DNA of 64,000 nt from Brenneria alni (GTDB taxonomy: Bacteria; Pseudomonadota; Gammaproteobacteria; Enterobacterales; Enterobacteriaceae): the NCBI RefSeq assembly GCF_003666245.1, contig NZ_MJLZ01000009.1, positions 1 to 64,000 on the forward strand. The letters run 5' to 3'. The position numbers and the translations under genes were made by a program. Numbering within the stretch: position 1 is the stretch's first letter; every line of letters begins with the position of its first letter. The notes beneath the pieces were generated by a model. That model was given only the letters and a program-made list of their open reading frames with translations. It was not told where the DNA came from and did not search any database. This document shows, in pieces, positions 38,668 through 50,831 of this stretch.

Positions 38668-39003
38668 ATGCCTAAGATTGTATTTCTGCCTCATCAGGAT
38701 TTGTGCCCCGAAGGGGTAGTTTTGGAAGCAGAACGTGGGGAATCTATTTTGGATGCAGCCTTGCGTAACGGGATTGAAGTTGAACACGCCTGTGAGAAAT
38801 CCTGCGCTTGCACTACCTGTCATTGTATTGTTCGTGAGGGATTTGATTCTTTGGCGGAAAGCACAGAAGACGAAGATGACATGCTGGACAAGGCCTGGGG
38901 TCTTGAGCCTGAAAGCCGGTTAGGCTGTCAGGCGCGTGTAGCGGGTGAAGATTTGGTGGTTGAAATCCCGCGCTACACGATTAATCATGCTCGTGAACAT
39001 TGA
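38668..39003 (+). CDS. fdx: [2Fe-2S] ferredoxin Fdx
   Basis: Electron donor for Fe-S cluster assembly. The 111-residue adrenodoxin-type ferredoxin has ligands in CEKSCACTTCHC and the later RLGCQARV cysteine. The gene nearly abuts hscA, which implies coupled translation. Confidence 0.96.
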   Translation: MPKIVFLPHQDLCPEGVVLEAERGESILDAALRNGIEVEHACEKSCACTTCHCIVREGFDSLAESTEDEDDMLDKAWGLEPESRLGCQARVAGEDLVVEIPRYTINHAREH

Positions 39004-39018
39004 CAGACAGGAGTGGCT

Positions 39019-39219
39019 ATGGGATTGAAATGGACGGACAGCCGCGCAATTGGCGAGGCGCTTTATGACCAATTTCCTGATGTCGATCCGAAAACCGTAC
39101 GTTTTACGGATATGCACCAATGGATCTGCGAGCTGGAAGCGTTTGATGACCTTCCTGACGCATCCAGTGAAAAAACTCTGGAAGCGATCTTACTGGTTTG
39201 GTTAGATGAAGCGGAATAA
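39019..39219 (+). CDS. iscX: Fe-S assembly protein IscX
   Basis: IscX is a 66-residue acidic adaptor that binds IscS and iron and tunes the rate of cluster assembly. The start at 39019 ([21 protein letters not shown]) matches E. coli and lies 5 bases after AGGAG; an in-frame GTG at 39013 overlaps that site. Last gene of the operon. Confidence 0.95.
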   Translation: MGLKWTDSRAIGEALYDQFPDVDPKTVRFTDMHQWICELEAFDDLPDASSEKTLEAILLVWLDEAE

Positions 39220-39228
39220 TTGACATCA

Positions 39229-39261
39229 CGGGCTGCCTGACGGCGGCCCGCTTTATTTTTT
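39229..39261 (+). terminator. isc operon terminator
   Basis: CGGGCTGCC-TGAC-GGCGGCCCG forms a GC stem with one internal mismatch, followed by CTTTATTTTTT. Confidence 0.8.
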
Positions 39262-39308
39262 GCGCCATGAGCGCACAGGCAGTCTAAAGAACAATCCGGA
39301 GCAGAATT

Positions 39309-40604
39309 ATGACAAGCGAAGCTATGCTGATTTCACTCTCTAATCAACCCGCAGATGCGCGCTGGGGCGAGAACGCGCTGCTAAGTGCGAACGAACAGGG
39401 TTTCACCATCCATCTGAATGGAAAGTTTCCGTTGGCGATTATCCAACGTGCTGCCCGCAAACTGGATGGACAAGGAATCAGGCACGTTAAGCTGGCGGGT
39501 GAAGGCTGGGATCTGGAAAGCAACTGGACATTCTGGCAGGGGTTCCGTGGGCCAAAAGGGCAACGGAAGGTTGAATGGTCTGAACTTAAGCAGGCCGATA
39601 AAAAAGAACTGGATGATCGCCTTAAAATAGTTGACTGGGTACGCGATACCATCAACCTTCCGGCTGAAGAGCTGGGGCCGGAACAACTGGCAACCCGCGC
39701 AATCGATCTGTTGAACGATGTTGCCTGCGAAGCCATCAGCTATCGCATTACCAAAGGTGACGATCTGCGTGAGCAGAACTATGCCGGTATTCATACCGTA
39801 GGCCGGGGGTCCGTTCGTTCTCCGGTATTGCTGGCGCTGGATTACAACCCGACGGGTAACCCGGACGCCCCGGTGTTTGCCTGTCTGGTCGGTAAAGGCA
39901 TTACTTTTGATACCGGCGGCTACAGCCTGAAACCCAGTAGCTTTATGGATTCCATGAAGTCGGATATGGGGGGAGCGGCCACGGTGACGGGGGCGCTGGC
40001 GCTGGCGGCGGCCCGCGGGCTGAAACAGCGGGTGAAAATGTATCTGTGCTGTGCAGACAACATGGTCAGCGGCAATGCGTTCAAGCTGGGCGATATTATC
40101 CGTTACCGCAATGGCAAAAGTGTTGAAGTGATGAATACCGATGCGGAAGGGCGTCTGGTACTGGCCGATGGTTTGATTGATGCTTCAGAGCAGAATCCGC
40201 AATGGATCATCGATTGTGCGACATTAACTGGCGCGGCAAAAACGGCGCTGGGTAATGATTATCATGCCTTGTTCAGCTTTGATGATGAACTGGCGGCGGC
40301 TTTACAGCAAAGCGCCCGGCAGGAGGGGGAAGCGTTCTGGCGTTTGCCGTTGGAAGAGTTCCACCGCAGCCATTTGCCTTCCAGCTTTGCGGATTTAAAT
40401 AATGTTGCCGGCGCCGCACATAGTGCGGGCGCCAGCACGGCAGCCGCGTTTTTGTCTCATTTTGTGAAGCGCTATCAGCAAGGCTGGCTGCACATCGACT
40501 GCTCGGCAACCTATCGTAAAGGGCCGGTAGAACAATGGGCTACGGGGGCTACCGGGCTGGGTGTGCGAACACTGGCGAATTTACTGCTCAGTAAGACTGT
40601 GTAA
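39309..40604 (+). CDS. pepB: Aminopeptidase B (M17)
   Basis: PepB is a manganese- or zinc-dependent leucyl aminopeptidase that removes N-terminal residues from peptides in the cytoplasm. The 431-residue protein shows the M17 signature [14 protein letters not shown] and metal-site segments [15 protein letters not shown] and MKSDMGGAA. It follows iscX as in E. coli but after a terminator, so it probably has its own promoter. Confidence 0.95.
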   Translation: MTSEAMLISLSNQPADARWGENALLSANEQGFTIHLNGKFPLAIIQRAARKLDGQGIRHVKLAGEGWDLESNWTFWQGFRGPKGQRKVEWSELKQADKKELDDRLKIVDWVRDTINLPAEELGPEQLATRAIDLLNDVACEAISYRITKGDDLREQNYAGIHTVGRGSVRSPVLLALDYNPTGNPDAPVFACLVGKGITFDTGGYSLKPSSFMDSMKSDMGGAATVTGALALAAARGLKQRVKMYLCCADNMVSGNAFKLGDIIRYRNGKSVEVMNTDAEGRLVLADGLIDASEQNPQWIIDCATLTGAAKTALGNDYHALFSFDDELAAALQQSARQEGEAFWRLPLEEFHRSHLPSSFADLNNVAGAAHSAGASTAAAFLSHFVKRYQQGWLHIDCSATYRKGPVEQWATGATGLGVRTLANLLLSKTV

Positions 40605-40693
40605 ATTTCGCCATATCTGGGGTGATTTGTCCCGACAGGTAATGCGTAGGTCACGCGCCCGGTTTTCGGGCGCATCATTGGTTGAGGATATTT

Positions 40694-41506
<813 letters not shown>

Positions 41507-41559
41507 CACCCATAACAGTCAGGCTGGTAATCCACTGTTTTTTTGCCTGATTTTTGTTA

Positions 41560-42411
41560 TTAATCCAGCGTGATGGGAACATCGTCCCGGCTGCCCCAGT
41601 CACTCCATGAACCATCATATAGCGTGACATGATGGACATTTAGCAACGTCAGCGCCAGAACCACCACGGCAGCGGTCACGCCGGAGCCGCAACTGGCAAC
41701 GACGGGCTGGCTGAAGTCCACGCCGTGCTTGTGCAGAATGGTTGCCAACTCGGCGTTTGGCTTCAACGCGCCGTTGGCGACCAGTTCGGCCCAGGGAACG
41801 TTAAGGCTACCGGGAATGTGGCCGCGGTGCAGACCGGGGCGAGGTTCATCCACTTCCCCGTTAAAACGGGCGGCAGGTCGGGCATCAACAATTTGTGCTG
41901 ATTTATTATTGATAATAGCCAGTATGTCGTCACGCTGGCGAATGGCGGAAGTATCGATGCGGGCGTTGAACGACTGCGGTTCACGTGCAATATTTCCCTG
42001 CTCCAGCGGCAGATTATGGCGCTTCCAGCTGGCAAGTCCACCGCTCAGAATCGAAATCCGCTCAACCCCGAAGGTACGCAGCATCCACCAGGCGCGGGGA
42101 GCGGAGAATAGGTTGCCTTCGTCATAAATGACAATATGCTGCCGATCGTTGATGCCGAGCTTGCCCATTGCGAGGGAAAAATCGTGGCTGCCGGGCAGCA
42201 TATGAGGCAGATCGGAGCGGTGATCGGATAAGGCTTCAATATCAAAAAATACCGCACCGGGCAAATGCCCGGCCCGGTATTCGGCGTGGATATCGCGGGT
42301 GGTTTCACCCGGCGGTAACATGCGGGCGTCAATGAGTGTGATCTTGCTATCGTTAAGATGCCCGGCAAGCCAGGTGGCGGAAACAAACAATTCAGAAGAC
42401 GATACTGGCAT
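41560..42411 (-). CDS. sseA: 3-mercaptopyruvate sulfurtransferase
   Basis: SseA moves sulfur from 3-mercaptopyruvate to thiol acceptors or cyanide. The 283-residue protein has two rhodanese domains; the active-site Cys lies in SCGSGVTAAVV, the loop type of mercaptopyruvate enzymes. It converges with sseB. In E. coli yfhM and pbpC separate sseA from ndk; both are absent here. Confidence 0.95.
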   Translation of the reverse strand: MPVSSSELFVSATWLAGHLNDSKITLIDARMLPPGETTRDIHAEYRAGHLPGAVFFDIEALSDHRSDLPHMLPGSHDFSLAMGKLGINDRQHIVIYDEGNLFSAPRAWWMLRTFGVERISILSGGLASWKRHNLPLEQGNIAREPQSFNARIDTSAIRQRDDILAIINNKSAQIVDARPAARFNGEVDEPRPGLHRGHIPGSLNVPWAELVANGALKPNAELATILHKHGVDFSQPVVASCGSGVTAAVVVLALTLLNVHHVTLYDGSWSDWGSRDDVPITLD

Positions 42412-42697
42412 AGAACCCCCACGCTGAAGCTGATGGATTCAGCCCCGATGTGAAATGATGAAACCATTGTCAGTGATTTTTATTGTCCCGACAAGCCTGG
42501 GTATAGACAGGCTTTATTGTAGCGGGGCATGGTCTTTTTTTTTAATAAAATGTTATGTCTCTGGTAGGCAAGCGGCTCAGGCCACCCTATAATCTGCGCC
42601 ACTTCACTGGCCGGAACGATACCTGTCATCTTGAAATCTATCGGGTATATCATTATCCCATCCGGCTGCTATCAGACAGTTATTGAAAGAGGTCAAT

Positions 42698-43129
42698 ATG
42701 ACGGTAGAACGTACCTTTTCCATCGTAAAACCCAATGCGGTGGCGAAGAATGCCATTGGCGCCATTTATGCGCGTTTTGAAAGCGCGGGTTTTAAAATTG
42801 TTGCAGCCAAAATGCTGCATTTGACTCGTGAACAAGCTGAAGGTTTTTATGCCGAACATCAGGGCAAACCGTTTTTTGACGGACTGGTCGCATTCATGAT
42901 CTCCGGCCCAATCATGGTACAGGTGCTGGAAGGGGAAAATGCCGTTCAGCGTAACCGTGACATTATGGGGGCGACCAATCCGGCGAACGCCCTGGCCGGT
43001 ACGCTGCGTGCTGATTATGCCGACAGCTTCACGGAGAACGCGGTACACGGTTCTGATTCCATTGAATCCGCACAACGCGAAATTGCCTATTTCTTCAGCG
43101 CCGATGAAATTTGCCCGCGTAACCGCTAA
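42698..43129 (+). CDS. ndk: Nucleoside diphosphate kinase
   Basis: Ndk passes phosphate from NTPs to NDPs through a phospho-histidine. It has 143 residues, the E. coli length, with the active His in NAVHGSDS. The start at 42698 ([15 protein letters not shown]) follows AAAGAGG; the frame opens five codons earlier but that is not the family start. A TATAAT box lies at 42588-42593. Confidence 0.97.
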   Translation: MTVERTFSIVKPNAVAKNAIGAIYARFESAGFKIVAAKMLHLTREQAEGFYAEHQGKPFFDGLVAFMISGPIMVQVLEGENAVQRNRDIMGATNPANALAGTLRADYADSFTENAVHGSDSIESAQREIAYFFSADEICPRNR

Positions 43130-43248
43130 TTCCGTACGGTGTGAATCGGCTAGCATCGAACCAATACCGCAATGTGCCGGGTTACAAGCCAGCATATAAA
43201 AATGCGGCGACAGTAGCTTACCTGCATTAAACTTTGTACAATGCCGCG

Positions 43249-43284
43249 CCCTGAATGTGTGTGCGCTTATTCAGGGCATTTTCT
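43249..43284 (+). terminator. ndk terminator
   Basis: CCCTGAAT and ATTCAGGG form a perfect 8-bp stem around a 12-base loop, followed by CATTTTCT. Confidence 0.7.
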
Positions 43285-43338
43285 ATATATCATCTTTCTT
43301 TCGAGCCATAACGTGTAATAACGAGGCCAAGAGTTCCT

Positions 43339-44520
43339 ATGTCTGAGCAAACTGTGTCCGAATTTTCCCCGACGTCCGCCGAGATCTCTCAAGCCGCCAA
43401 ATCCGGAGCGGAAAAGATTAACCTGTTGGATCTTAACCGTCAGCAAATGCGCGAGTTTTTCGCGTCATTGGGGGAGAAACCCTTCCGTGCCGATCAGGTG
43501 ATGAAGTGGATCTATCACTATTGCTGTGATGATTTCACTCAGATGACCGATATTAACAAAGTCTTTCGTAGCAAATTACAAGAGGTTGCCGAGATTCGTG
43601 CGCCGGAAGTGGTGGATGAACAGCGCTCTTCCGATGGCACCATCAAGTGGGCGATTCTGGTTGGCGGCCAGCGAGTGGAAACGGTATATATACCGGAAGA
43701 AGACCGTGCGACGCTGTGTGTGTCTTCGCAGGTTGGTTGTGCGCTGGAATGCAAATTCTGCTCCACCGCGCAGCAGGGTTTTAACCGCAACCTGCGCGTT
43801 TCTGAAATTATCGGTCAGGTGTGGCGTGCGGCGAAAATTATCGGCGCGTTTAAAGTCACCGGTCAGCGCCCGATTACTAACGTGGTCATGATGGGAATGG
43901 GTGAACCCTTGCTCAACTTGACTAATGTGGTCCCCGCAATGGAAATCATGCTGGATGATTTTGGCTTCGGTTTATCAAAACGGCGTGTCACTCTGTCGAC
44001 GTCCGGCGTGGTGCCTGCGCTGGATAAGTTAGGCGATATGATCGACGTTGCCCTGGCGATCTCCCTGCATGCGCCAAACGATGAAATTCGTAACGAAATT
44101 ATGCCGCTGAATAAGAAATATAACATCGAAACCTTTCTGGGCGCGGTGCGGCGTTATCTGGATAAATCCAATGCCAATCAGGGGCGTGTAACGGTGGAAT
44201 ACGTGATGCTGGATCATATTAATGATGGTACGGAGCACGCTCATCAATTGGCTGAATGCCTGAAAGACACGCCATGTAAGATTAACCTGATTCCATGGAA
44301 TCCCTTCCCCGGCGCGCCCTATGGGCGTAGTTCGAATAGCCGTGTCGATCGTTTTTCCAAAGTGCTTATGGAATATGGCTTTACCACCATTGTGCGCAAA
44401 ACCCGCGGTGACGATATTGATGCCGCTTGCGGTCAGCTTGCGGGTGAAGTCGTGGACAGAACCAAGCGTACGCTGAAGAAAAAGATGGCAGGTGAACCTA
44501 TCATGGTTAAAACGGTCTGA
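43339..44520 (+). CDS. rlmN: 23S rRNA/tRNA adenine-C2 methyltransferase RlmN
   Basis: RlmN is a radical-SAM enzyme that methylates C2 of A2503 in 23S rRNA and A37 in some tRNAs. The 393-residue protein has the cluster motif CALECKFC, the SAM-binding MGMGEPLLN and the C-terminal methyl-carrying Cys in [12 protein letters not shown]. Confidence 0.96.
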   Translation: MSEQTVSEFSPTSAEISQAAKSGAEKINLLDLNRQQMREFFASLGEKPFRADQVMKWIYHYCCDDFTQMTDINKVFRSKLQEVAEIRAPEVVDEQRSSDGTIKWAILVGGQRVETVYIPEEDRATLCVSSQVGCALECKFCSTAQQGFNRNLRVSEIIGQVWRAAKIIGAFKVTGQRPITNVVMMGMGEPLLNLTNVVPAMEIMLDDFGFGLSKRRVTLSTSGVVPALDKLGDMIDVALAISLHAPNDEIRNEIMPLNKKYNIETFLGAVRRYLDKSNANQGRVTVEYVMLDHINDGTEHAHQLAECLKDTPCKINLIPWNPFPGAPYGRSSNSRVDRFSKVLMEYGFTTIVRKTRGDDIDAACGQLAGEVVDRTKRTLKKKMAGEPIMVKTV

Positions 44521-44669
44521 TACCTGATTGTCTTGGTTACCTATGAAGGTGATAATACTTTTACCGTGTTAATCATACGATAGCGGTGACGCAATATGGA
44601 TTTAAGATGACATACCGTTGATATGACAGGGATATGACAGGCCGGGACGGCAATAGAAGGGCGTCAGGA

Positions 44670-45428
44670 ATGATACAACAGTTAAGACAGGGAAAGCGCT
44701 GGTTGCCGGTAGTCATGATTGTTCTGTTGGCAGGATGCAGTCATCCAGCTCGTGAAGGGGTAAACCCGGCGGTGGCGCAAACCCGTTTGCAATTGGGGCT
44801 GGAGTATCTGGCCCGCAATAACCTGGATGCCGCTCGCCAGAATCTTGAAAAGGCGTTGGAAGCCGCGCCGCAAGACTATCGTACCCAATTAGGTATGGCG
44901 CTTTATGAGCAGCGGATAGGTGAAAATCAGGCCGCAGAACGGCGTTATCAATTAGCATTGCGGCAGGCGCCGGAAAACGGCAGCGTAATGAATAATTACG
45001 GTGCGTTTCTGTGTGGTTTAGGGCAGTATGTAGCGGCGCAAAGGCAGTTTAACGCGGCTGTTCAACTCCCTGATTACCGTCAGGTTGCCGATGCGTTGGA
45101 AAATGCAGGATATTGTTTTTTCAAAGCAGGCCAGAATGATAATGCGCGCAGCGTATTAAGTCGGGCATTGAAGTATGATCCCGTGAAAGGGGACATGCTT
45201 CTGGCAGAGGCGGATAAACAGTTTTCTGCCGGAAAACACGAGCAGGCTCAATTGCTCCTGGATGTTTATCAGCATATTCTTCCGGTCAGCGCCGAAAGTT
45301 TATGGTTACAGATTCGTTTCGCCGTGCTGGCGGGCCGTGATGGCGATATTGACCGTTATGGCAAGTTGCTGGCGCAAAGTTTTCCACAATCTAAACAGTA
45401 CCAGCAGTTCTTAGCTAATGAATACTGA
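44670..45428 (+). CDS. pilW: PilW-like TPR lipoprotein
   Basis: A 252-residue lipoprotein of the PilW family, known for type IV pilus stability in other bacteria. From the ATG at 44670, 8 bases after AGAAGGG, it begins with a signal peptide ending in the lipobox VLLAGC. Several TPR repeats follow ([21 protein letters not shown] and on). An upstream ATG at 44634 is possible. No pilus genes are near, so the role is uncertain. Its end overlaps rodZ by 11 bases. E. coli has no gene between rlmN and rodZ. Confidence 0.8.
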   Translation: MIQQLRQGKRWLPVVMIVLLAGCSHPAREGVNPAVAQTRLQLGLEYLARNNLDAARQNLEKALEAAPQDYRTQLGMALYEQRIGENQAAERRYQLALRQAPENGSVMNNYGAFLCGLGQYVAAQRQFNAAVQLPDYRQVADALENAGYCFFKAGQNDNARSVLSRALKYDPVKGDMLLAEADKQFSAGKHEQAQLLLDVYQHILPVSAESLWLQIRFAVLAGRDGDIDRYGKLLAQSFPQSKQYQQFLANEY

Positions 45429-46422
45429 AGCCACTCAAAATAATACAGAATCAACCATTCCCGGCGAACGTTTGCGCCAGGCGCGTGAGCGTCTGGGGTT
45501 GACTCAGCAGATCGTTGCTGAACGTTTATGCCTTAAGCTTTCCACTGTTCGTGAGATTGAAGAAGGCAATACGCCAACCGATTTGGCGCCCACTTTTTTA
45601 CGCGGTTATATCCGCTCTTATGCAAAGTTTGTTCACTTGCCTGAGGATGAGCTGTTACCCATGCTGGATAAGCATGTGGCTCCCAGAGCATCCAACGTTG
45701 CTCCCATGCAAAGTTTTTCCTTAGGGAAAAGCCGCAAGAAGCGGGATGGCTGGTTAATGACCTTCACCTGGCTGGTGGTGGTGGTGGTCTTGGGGTTAAC
45801 CGGAGCATGGTGGTGGCAGAATCATCAGGCGCAGCAGCAGGAAATTAACACCTTGGTCGACCATGCCAGTTCGATGCAGGGGCAGAATGAAGGTCAGTCT
45901 GTGCCGTTGGTGGATAATAATATTGAGCAGAAGGATCCGGCTGCTTCAACTGCTCCGCCGTCCTCACCGACAGATGTACCGATAAATATGGCCGATTCCT
46001 CGTTTGAAAACGGCGCGCCTCCCTCTTCTCCTTCTGATGAGCAGTCGGCGACTACGCCATCCACCTCCTCTGCGCCAACCGCGCAACCACAACCGCCAGC
46101 CGCGGATGACGCCCCCTTACTGAACCAGAGCGCACTGACGCCAGGGGTGACGGCGTCAGCGGCTAACACACCGGCTGCCAATGTGCTGGTAATGAACTTT
46201 AACGCCGACTGCTGGCTGGAGGTGACGGACGCCAGCGGAAAAAAACTGTTCAGCGGTATACAACGTAATGGCGGGGCGCTGAATCTGAGCGGTCAGGCGC
46301 CCTATAGGCTGAAAATCGGCGCGCCTGCTGCGGTACAGATCCAATTTCAAGGTAAGCCGGTCGACTTGAGCCAGTTTGTGAGAAGCAATCAGGTTGCGCG
46401 TCTGACGTTGGCGGCGGAATAA
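45418..46422 (+). CDS. rodZ: Cytoskeletal protein RodZ
   Basis: RodZ links MreB to the cell-wall elongation machinery and helps keep rod shape. The 334-residue protein has an N-terminal HTH ([22 protein letters not shown]), one TM helix (about 119-138, [21 protein letters not shown]), a Ser/Pro/Ala-rich periplasmic linker and a C-terminal beta domain ([19 protein letters not shown]). Translation is probably coupled to pilW. Confidence 0.95.
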   Translation: MNTEATQNNTESTIPGERLRQARERLGLTQQIVAERLCLKLSTVREIEEGNTPTDLAPTFLRGYIRSYAKFVHLPEDELLPMLDKHVAPRASNVAPMQSFSLGKSRKKRDGWLMTFTWLVVVVVLGLTGAWWWQNHQAQQQEINTLVDHASSMQGQNEGQSVPLVDNNIEQKDPAASTAPPSSPTDVPINMADSSFENGAPPSSPSDEQSATTPSTSSAPTAQPQPPAADDAPLLNQSALTPGVTASAANTPAANVLVMNFNADCWLEVTDASGKKLFSGIQRNGGALNLSGQAPYRLKIGAPAAVQIQFQGKPVDLSQFVRSNQVARLTLAAE

Positions 46423-46464
46423 CGCAATATTTACCCGTGATGCTGTAATTTTGGAGAAGATGTA

Positions 46465-47586
46465 ATGCATAACGCTGCACCCATAGCCCGCCGGAAATCA
46501 AAACGGATTTACGTCGGTAAGGTGCCTGTTGGAGATGGCGCGCCGATTGCGGTGCAATCCATGACCAACACCCGAACCACTGATGTTGAAGCAACGGTTA
46601 ATCAAATCAAATCACTGGAACGCGTTGGTGTTGATATTGTGCGCGTTTCCGTGCCGACAATGGATGCGGCGGAAGCGTTCAAACTCATTAAACAGCAGGT
46701 TAATGTCCCACTCGTTGCTGATATCCATTTTGACTACCGCATTGCGTTGAAAGTAGCGGAATATGGCGTCGACTGCCTGCGTATTAACCCTGGCAATATT
46801 GGTAACGAAGAACGCATCCGTTCCGTTGTGGACTGCGCACGTGATTACAATATCCCGATACGCATCGGGGTGAACGGCGGGTCGCTGGAAAAAGATTTGC
46901 AGGAAAAATATGGTGAGCCGACGCCGGAAGCGCTGCTGGAATCCGCTATGCGCCATGTTGATATTCTCGATCGCCTCAATTTCGATCAGTTTAAAGTCAG
47001 CGTGAAAGCATCCGATGTTTTTCTGGCGGTGCAGTCTTATCGGCTGCTGGCCGCCCGTATCGATCAGCCGTTGCATCTGGGAATTACCGAAGCAGGTGGC
47101 GCGCGCAGCGGGGCGGTTAAATCGGCAATTGGCCTTGGTCTGCTATTATCTGAAGGGATCGGCGATACCTTACGTATTTCGCTGGCGGCTGATCCGGTTG
47201 AGGAAGTTAAAGTTGGCTTCGATATTCTGAAGTCGTTGCGTATTCGCGCTCGCGGCATCAATTTTATTGCCTGTCCAACCTGCTCACGGCAAGAGTTCGA
47301 TGTCATTGGTACAGTGAACGCGCTGGAGCAACGGCTTGAAGACATCATCACACCGATGGATGTCTCGATTATTGGCTGCGTGGTTAACGGGCCGGGCGAG
47401 GCGTTGGTTTCCACCATCGGCGTGACGGGCGGCCATAATAAGAGCGGTTTTTATGAAGATGGCGTGCGTCAGAGAGAACGTTTCGATAACGAGCAGATGA
47501 TCGACCAGCTTGAAGCTAAAATCCGTGCCAAGGCGTCCATGATGGATGAAAACCAGCGCATTACGGTAAATCTGGTCGATAAATAA
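46465..47586 (+). CDS. ispG: 4-hydroxy-3-methylbut-2-enyl diphosphate synthase IspG
   Basis: IspG (GcpE) makes HMBPP from MEcPP in the MEP isoprenoid pathway and needs a [4Fe-4S] cluster. The 373-residue protein shows Fe-S ligands in [11 protein letters not shown] and the later [10 protein letters not shown]. It follows rodZ by 42 bases. Confidence 0.96.
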   Translation: MHNAAPIARRKSKRIYVGKVPVGDGAPIAVQSMTNTRTTDVEATVNQIKSLERVGVDIVRVSVPTMDAAEAFKLIKQQVNVPLVADIHFDYRIALKVAEYGVDCLRINPGNIGNEERIRSVVDCARDYNIPIRIGVNGGSLEKDLQEKYGEPTPEALLESAMRHVDILDRLNFDQFKVSVKASDVFLAVQSYRLLAARIDQPLHLGITEAGGARSGAVKSAIGLGLLLSEGIGDTLRISLAADPVEEVKVGFDILKSLRIRARGINFIACPTCSRQEFDVIGTVNALEQRLEDIITPMDVSIIGCVVNGPGEALVSTIGVTGGHNKSGFYEDGVRQRERFDNEQMIDQLEAKIRAKASMMDENQRITVNLVDK

Positions 47587-47633
47587 GCTGTGCTGGTGCG
47601 GCCTGTAGCCGTCATTTGCATAATATTATCCTG

Positions 47634-47699
47634 AACCCGATGGGGGGGCTTTGCATTGAAGATGCGACAGCAATCCCCTTATAATCGGGTTTATTTTTT
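47634..47699 (+). promoter_or_regulatory. ispG-hisS junction: long-range hairpin and hisS promoter
   Basis: AACCCGAT (47634-47641) pairs with ATCGGGTT (47684-47691), followed by TATTTTTT, giving a terminator-like stem with a long loop that also pairs in part (GGGG with CCCC). Inside it lies a likely hisS promoter: TTGAAG (47656-47661), 18 bases, TATAAT (47680-47685). Confidence 0.55.
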
Positions 47700-47721
47700 G
47701 AAAAACGCATAGAGAGCAGAC

Positions 47722-48996
47722 GTGGCAAAAAATATTCAAGCCATTCGTGGAATGAACGATTACCTGCCAGCCGAAACGGCATTGTGGCAGCGTATTGAAA
47801 ACAGCCTGAAACAGGTGCTCGGCAGCTACGGCTACAGTGAAATTCGTACACCTATTGTTGAGCAGACATCGCTGTTTCAACGCGCCATTGGCGAAGTTAC
47901 GGATGTGGTCGAAAAAGAGATGTATACCTTTGAGGACCGTAACGGCGACAGTCTGACGTTGCGCCCGGAAAATACCGCTTCTTGCGTTCGTGCTGGCATT
48001 GAGCATGGTTTTCTCTACAATCAGGAGCAGCGCCTGTGGTATATCGGGCCGATGTTTCGCCACGAGCGCCCGCAGAAAGGCCGCTATCGCCAATTTCATC
48101 AACTGGGTTGTGAAGTTTTTGGATTGCCGGGGCCGGACATTGACGCCGAGCTTATTCTGCTCACCGCTCGCTGGTGGCGGGTGCTGGGTATTTCAGCGCA
48201 GGTTAAGCTGGAACTGAATTCGATTGGTTCGCTGGACGCTCGTGCAAAATACCGTGAAGCGCTGATTACTTTCCTTGAGCAGCATAAAGAAAAGCTTGAT
48301 GAGGATTGTTTGCGCCGTATGTATACCAACCCGCTGCGGGTGCTGGATTCAAAAAATCCCCAGGTTCAGACGCTGCTTGATGAAGCGCCGATCCTGACTG
48401 ACTACCTTGATGATGAATCTCGCGCACACTTTGAGGCGTTGGGTGAACTTTTAACGCAGGCTGGTATCCCATATACCGTCAATCCGCGTCTGGTTCGCGG
48501 TCTGGATTATTACAACCGCACCGTTTTCGAATGGGTAACAACCAGTCTGGGCGCTCAGGGCACGGTCTGTGCCGGGGGGCGTTATGATGGTATGGTCGAG
48601 CAACTGGGCGGACGTGCTACGCCAGCCGTGGGTTTTGCGATGGGGCTGGAGCGTTTGGTTCTGCTGGTGCAGTCCATCAACCCTGAATTTAAAGCACAAC
48701 CGAGTGTTGATGTTTATCTGATCTCTTCTGGCGAGGGAACTCAGGTGGCCGCAATGCAACTGGCTGAGACATTACGTGATACGCTGCCGCAACTGAAACT
48801 GATGACCAACTATGGCGGCGGCAATTTTAAAAAGCAATTTGCCCGAGCGGATAAATGGGGCGCACGCATTGCGCTGGTATTAGGTGAAAATGAAGTTGCG
48901 GCTGGTCAGGTGGTGATAAAAAACCTGAGAAATGGCGAGCAGGATACATTGGCGCAGACCGACGTTGCAGCACGATTGGCAACGTTACTGGATTGA
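47722..48996 (+). CDS. hisS: Histidyl-tRNA synthetase
   Basis: Charges tRNA-His. The 424-residue class II synthetase has motif 2 [16 protein letters not shown], the histidine-binding [15 protein letters not shown] and motif 3 [11 protein letters not shown]. Start codon GTG at 47722, as the family start [16 protein letters not shown]. Confidence 0.96.
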   Translation: MAKNIQAIRGMNDYLPAETALWQRIENSLKQVLGSYGYSEIRTPIVEQTSLFQRAIGEVTDVVEKEMYTFEDRNGDSLTLRPENTASCVRAGIEHGFLYNQEQRLWYIGPMFRHERPQKGRYRQFHQLGCEVFGLPGPDIDAELILLTARWWRVLGISAQVKLELNSIGSLDARAKYREALITFLEQHKEKLDEDCLRRMYTNPLRVLDSKNPQVQTLLDEAPILTDYLDDESRAHFEALGELLTQAGIPYTVNPRLVRGLDYYNRTVFEWVTTSLGAQGTVCAGGRYDGMVEQLGGRATPAVGFAMGLERLVLLVQSINPEFKAQPSVDVYLISSGEGTQVAAMQLAETLRDTLPQLKLMTNYGGGNFKKQFARADKWGARIALVLGENEVAAGQVVIKNLRNGEQDTLAQTDVAARLATLLD

Positions 48997-49009
48997 GGAG
49001 AAAGACACA

Positions 49010-49630
49010 GTGGAAGTCTATACCACAGAGAATGAGCAGGTTGATGCGCTACGTCGTTTCCTCGCGGAAAACGGAAAGGCGTTAATCGTCGGCGTTGTGC
49101 TGGGTGTCGGCGCGTTGGTAGGTTGGCGTTTCTGGCAGAATAACCAGAGCAACAGCGCTATGGCGTCATCGACGTCATATCAGCTCATCAGTGACCAGTT
49201 GGCGGAGGGGAAAGCTGAAGCCGTAACCTCAGCGGAGAAATTTTCTGCTGAAAATAAAAATAACTACGGTGTGCTGGCTTCGCTGGAACTGGCCCGTCAC
49301 TACGTGGATCAAAATGATTTTGCTAAAGCGGAACGACAATTGGCGCAAGCTCTGTCCCAAACCAGCGATGCCGATCTGCTTTCTTTAGTGAATCTGCGTT
49401 TGGCGCGGATTCAGTTGCAAGATAAAAAAGCGGATGAAGCGCTGAAGACACTGGATGCCATCAAGTCAGACGGCTGGGTTGCTTTGGCGGCGGAAGTCCG
49501 TGGTGATGCCCTGGTAAGCAAAGGGGATAATCAGGCGGCACGCGACGCGTATAACAAAGGTTTGTCTGCCAATCCACCGCAGGCATTGAAAGCATTGCTG
49601 ACTATGAAACTGAATAACCTGTCCAGCTAA
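49010..49630 (+). CDS. yfgM: Inner-membrane TPR protein YfgM (ancillary SecYEG/PpiD partner)
   Basis: YfgM works with PpiD at the SecYEG translocon and links to the Rcs response. The 206-residue protein has one N-terminal TM helix (KALIVGVVLGVGALVGWRFW) and periplasmic TPR-like helices. Start GTG at 49010, 9 bases after GAGGAG; length then equals E. coli YfgM. It lies 13 bases after hisS. Confidence 0.92.
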   Translation: MEVYTTENEQVDALRRFLAENGKALIVGVVLGVGALVGWRFWQNNQSNSAMASSTSYQLISDQLAEGKAEAVTSAEKFSAENKNNYGVLASLELARHYVDQNDFAKAERQLAQALSQTSDADLLSLVNLRLARIQLQDKKADEALKTLDAIKSDGWVALAAEVRGDALVSKGDNQAARDAYNKGLSANPPQALKALLTMKLNNLSS

Positions 49631-49640
49631 GAGGAATTCC

Positions 49641-50822
49641 ATGCAACTGCGTAAAACACTTTTGGTAGGACTGGTTTCAGTCGCCCTGCTGAACGGATGT
49701 TCGCTGTTCAACAGCGAGGAAGATGTAGTCACTATGTCGCCACTGCCGACGGTGGAAAATCAGTTCACGCCGACTAAGGTATGGAGCCGTTCTGTGGGGA
49801 GTGGAATTGGTGAGTTTTATTCTAATCTTCACCCGGCCTGGCAGGATAATCGCGTATTTGCCGCCGATCGCCGGGGGACGGTGAAAGCGCTGGATCTCAG
49901 CAACGGCACTGAAATCTGGCAGGTGGATCTATCTGAAAAAACCGGGTTTCTCTCCCGGAATACACCTGCATTATTATCCGGCGGCGTAGCCGTATCGGGC
50001 AACCATGTCTATGTTGGCAGTGAAAGAGCGCAGGTATTTGCTCTGAATACTGAAGACGGCACATCGGTATGGCAGACGAACGTGGCCGGCGAAGTGCTTT
50101 CGCGCCCGGTGAGCAGTGACGGCGTAGTGCTGATTCATACCACTAACGGCATGTTGCAGGCGTTGAATGAAGCTGATGGCGCGATTAAATGGACGGTTAA
50201 CCTGGACATGCCAACGCTTTCTCTGCGTGGCGAATCAGCGCCGACCGCAGCGTTTGGCGCCGCTATCGTTGGTGGTGATAACGGGCGTGTGAATGCCGTG
50301 CTGATTAATCAGGGGCAGTTAATCTGGCAGCAGCGTATTTCACAGCCAAGCGGGGCGACGGAAATTGATCGCCTGAATGATGTCGATACCACGCCGGTTG
50401 TTGCCGGTGATGTGGTATACGCATTGGGCTATAACGGCAATATGACGGCGCTGGATCTGCGCTCCGGTCAGATCTTATGGAAACGGGAGCTGGGCTCGGT
50501 GCATGATTTCATTGTGGATGGCGACCGTATCTATCTGGTCGACCAGGATGACCGCGTTGTGGCGCTGAACACTAATGGCGGCGTGAACCTGTGGCGTCAA
50601 AGCGATCTGTTGCACCGTAACCTGACGGCGCCTGTGCTGTATAATGGTTATCTGGTGGTGGGTGATAGCGAAGGGTATCTGCACTGGCTGAATACGGCTG
50701 ATGGCCGCTTTGTCGTGCAACAGAAAGTGGATAGCGCCGGTTTCCTGAGCAAGCCGGTGATTGCCAGTGATAAGCTGCTTATTCAGGCGAAGAACGGCGA
50801 AGTTTACGCTTTCACCCGCTAG
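49641..50822 (+). CDS. bamB: Outer membrane assembly lipoprotein BamB
   Basis: BamB is a beta-propeller lipoprotein of the BAM complex that inserts beta-barrel proteins. The 393-residue protein has a signal peptide with lipobox LLNGC and eight PQQ-type propeller repeats (for example GTEIWQVDLSEKTG and GQILWKRELGS). It follows yfgM by 10 bases. Confidence 0.96.
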   Translation: MQLRKTLLVGLVSVALLNGCSLFNSEEDVVTMSPLPTVENQFTPTKVWSRSVGSGIGEFYSNLHPAWQDNRVFAADRRGTVKALDLSNGTEIWQVDLSEKTGFLSRNTPALLSGGVAVSGNHVYVGSERAQVFALNTEDGTSVWQTNVAGEVLSRPVSSDGVVLIHTTNGMLQALNEADGAIKWTVNLDMPTLSLRGESAPTAAFGAAIVGGDNGRVNAVLINQGQLIWQQRISQPSGATEIDRLNDVDTTPVVAGDVVYALGYNGNMTALDLRSGQILWKRELGSVHDFIVDGDRIYLVDQDDRVVALNTNGGVNLWRQSDLLHRNLTAPVLYNGYLVVGDSEGYLHWLNTADGRFVVQQKVDSAGFLSKPVIASDKLLIQAKNGEVYAFTR

Positions 50823-50831
50823 TTAAAAATA

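Noticed and set aside
41515-41557. Possible terminator between sseB and sseA
   Set aside because: TCAGGC and GCCTGA could pair, but the loop is long and the stem short; not strong enough to list.
42412-42697. Missing pbpC and yfhM between sseA and ndk
   Set aside because: Only an absence relative to E. coli; the genes may lie elsewhere, so no claim is made beyond the note at sseA.
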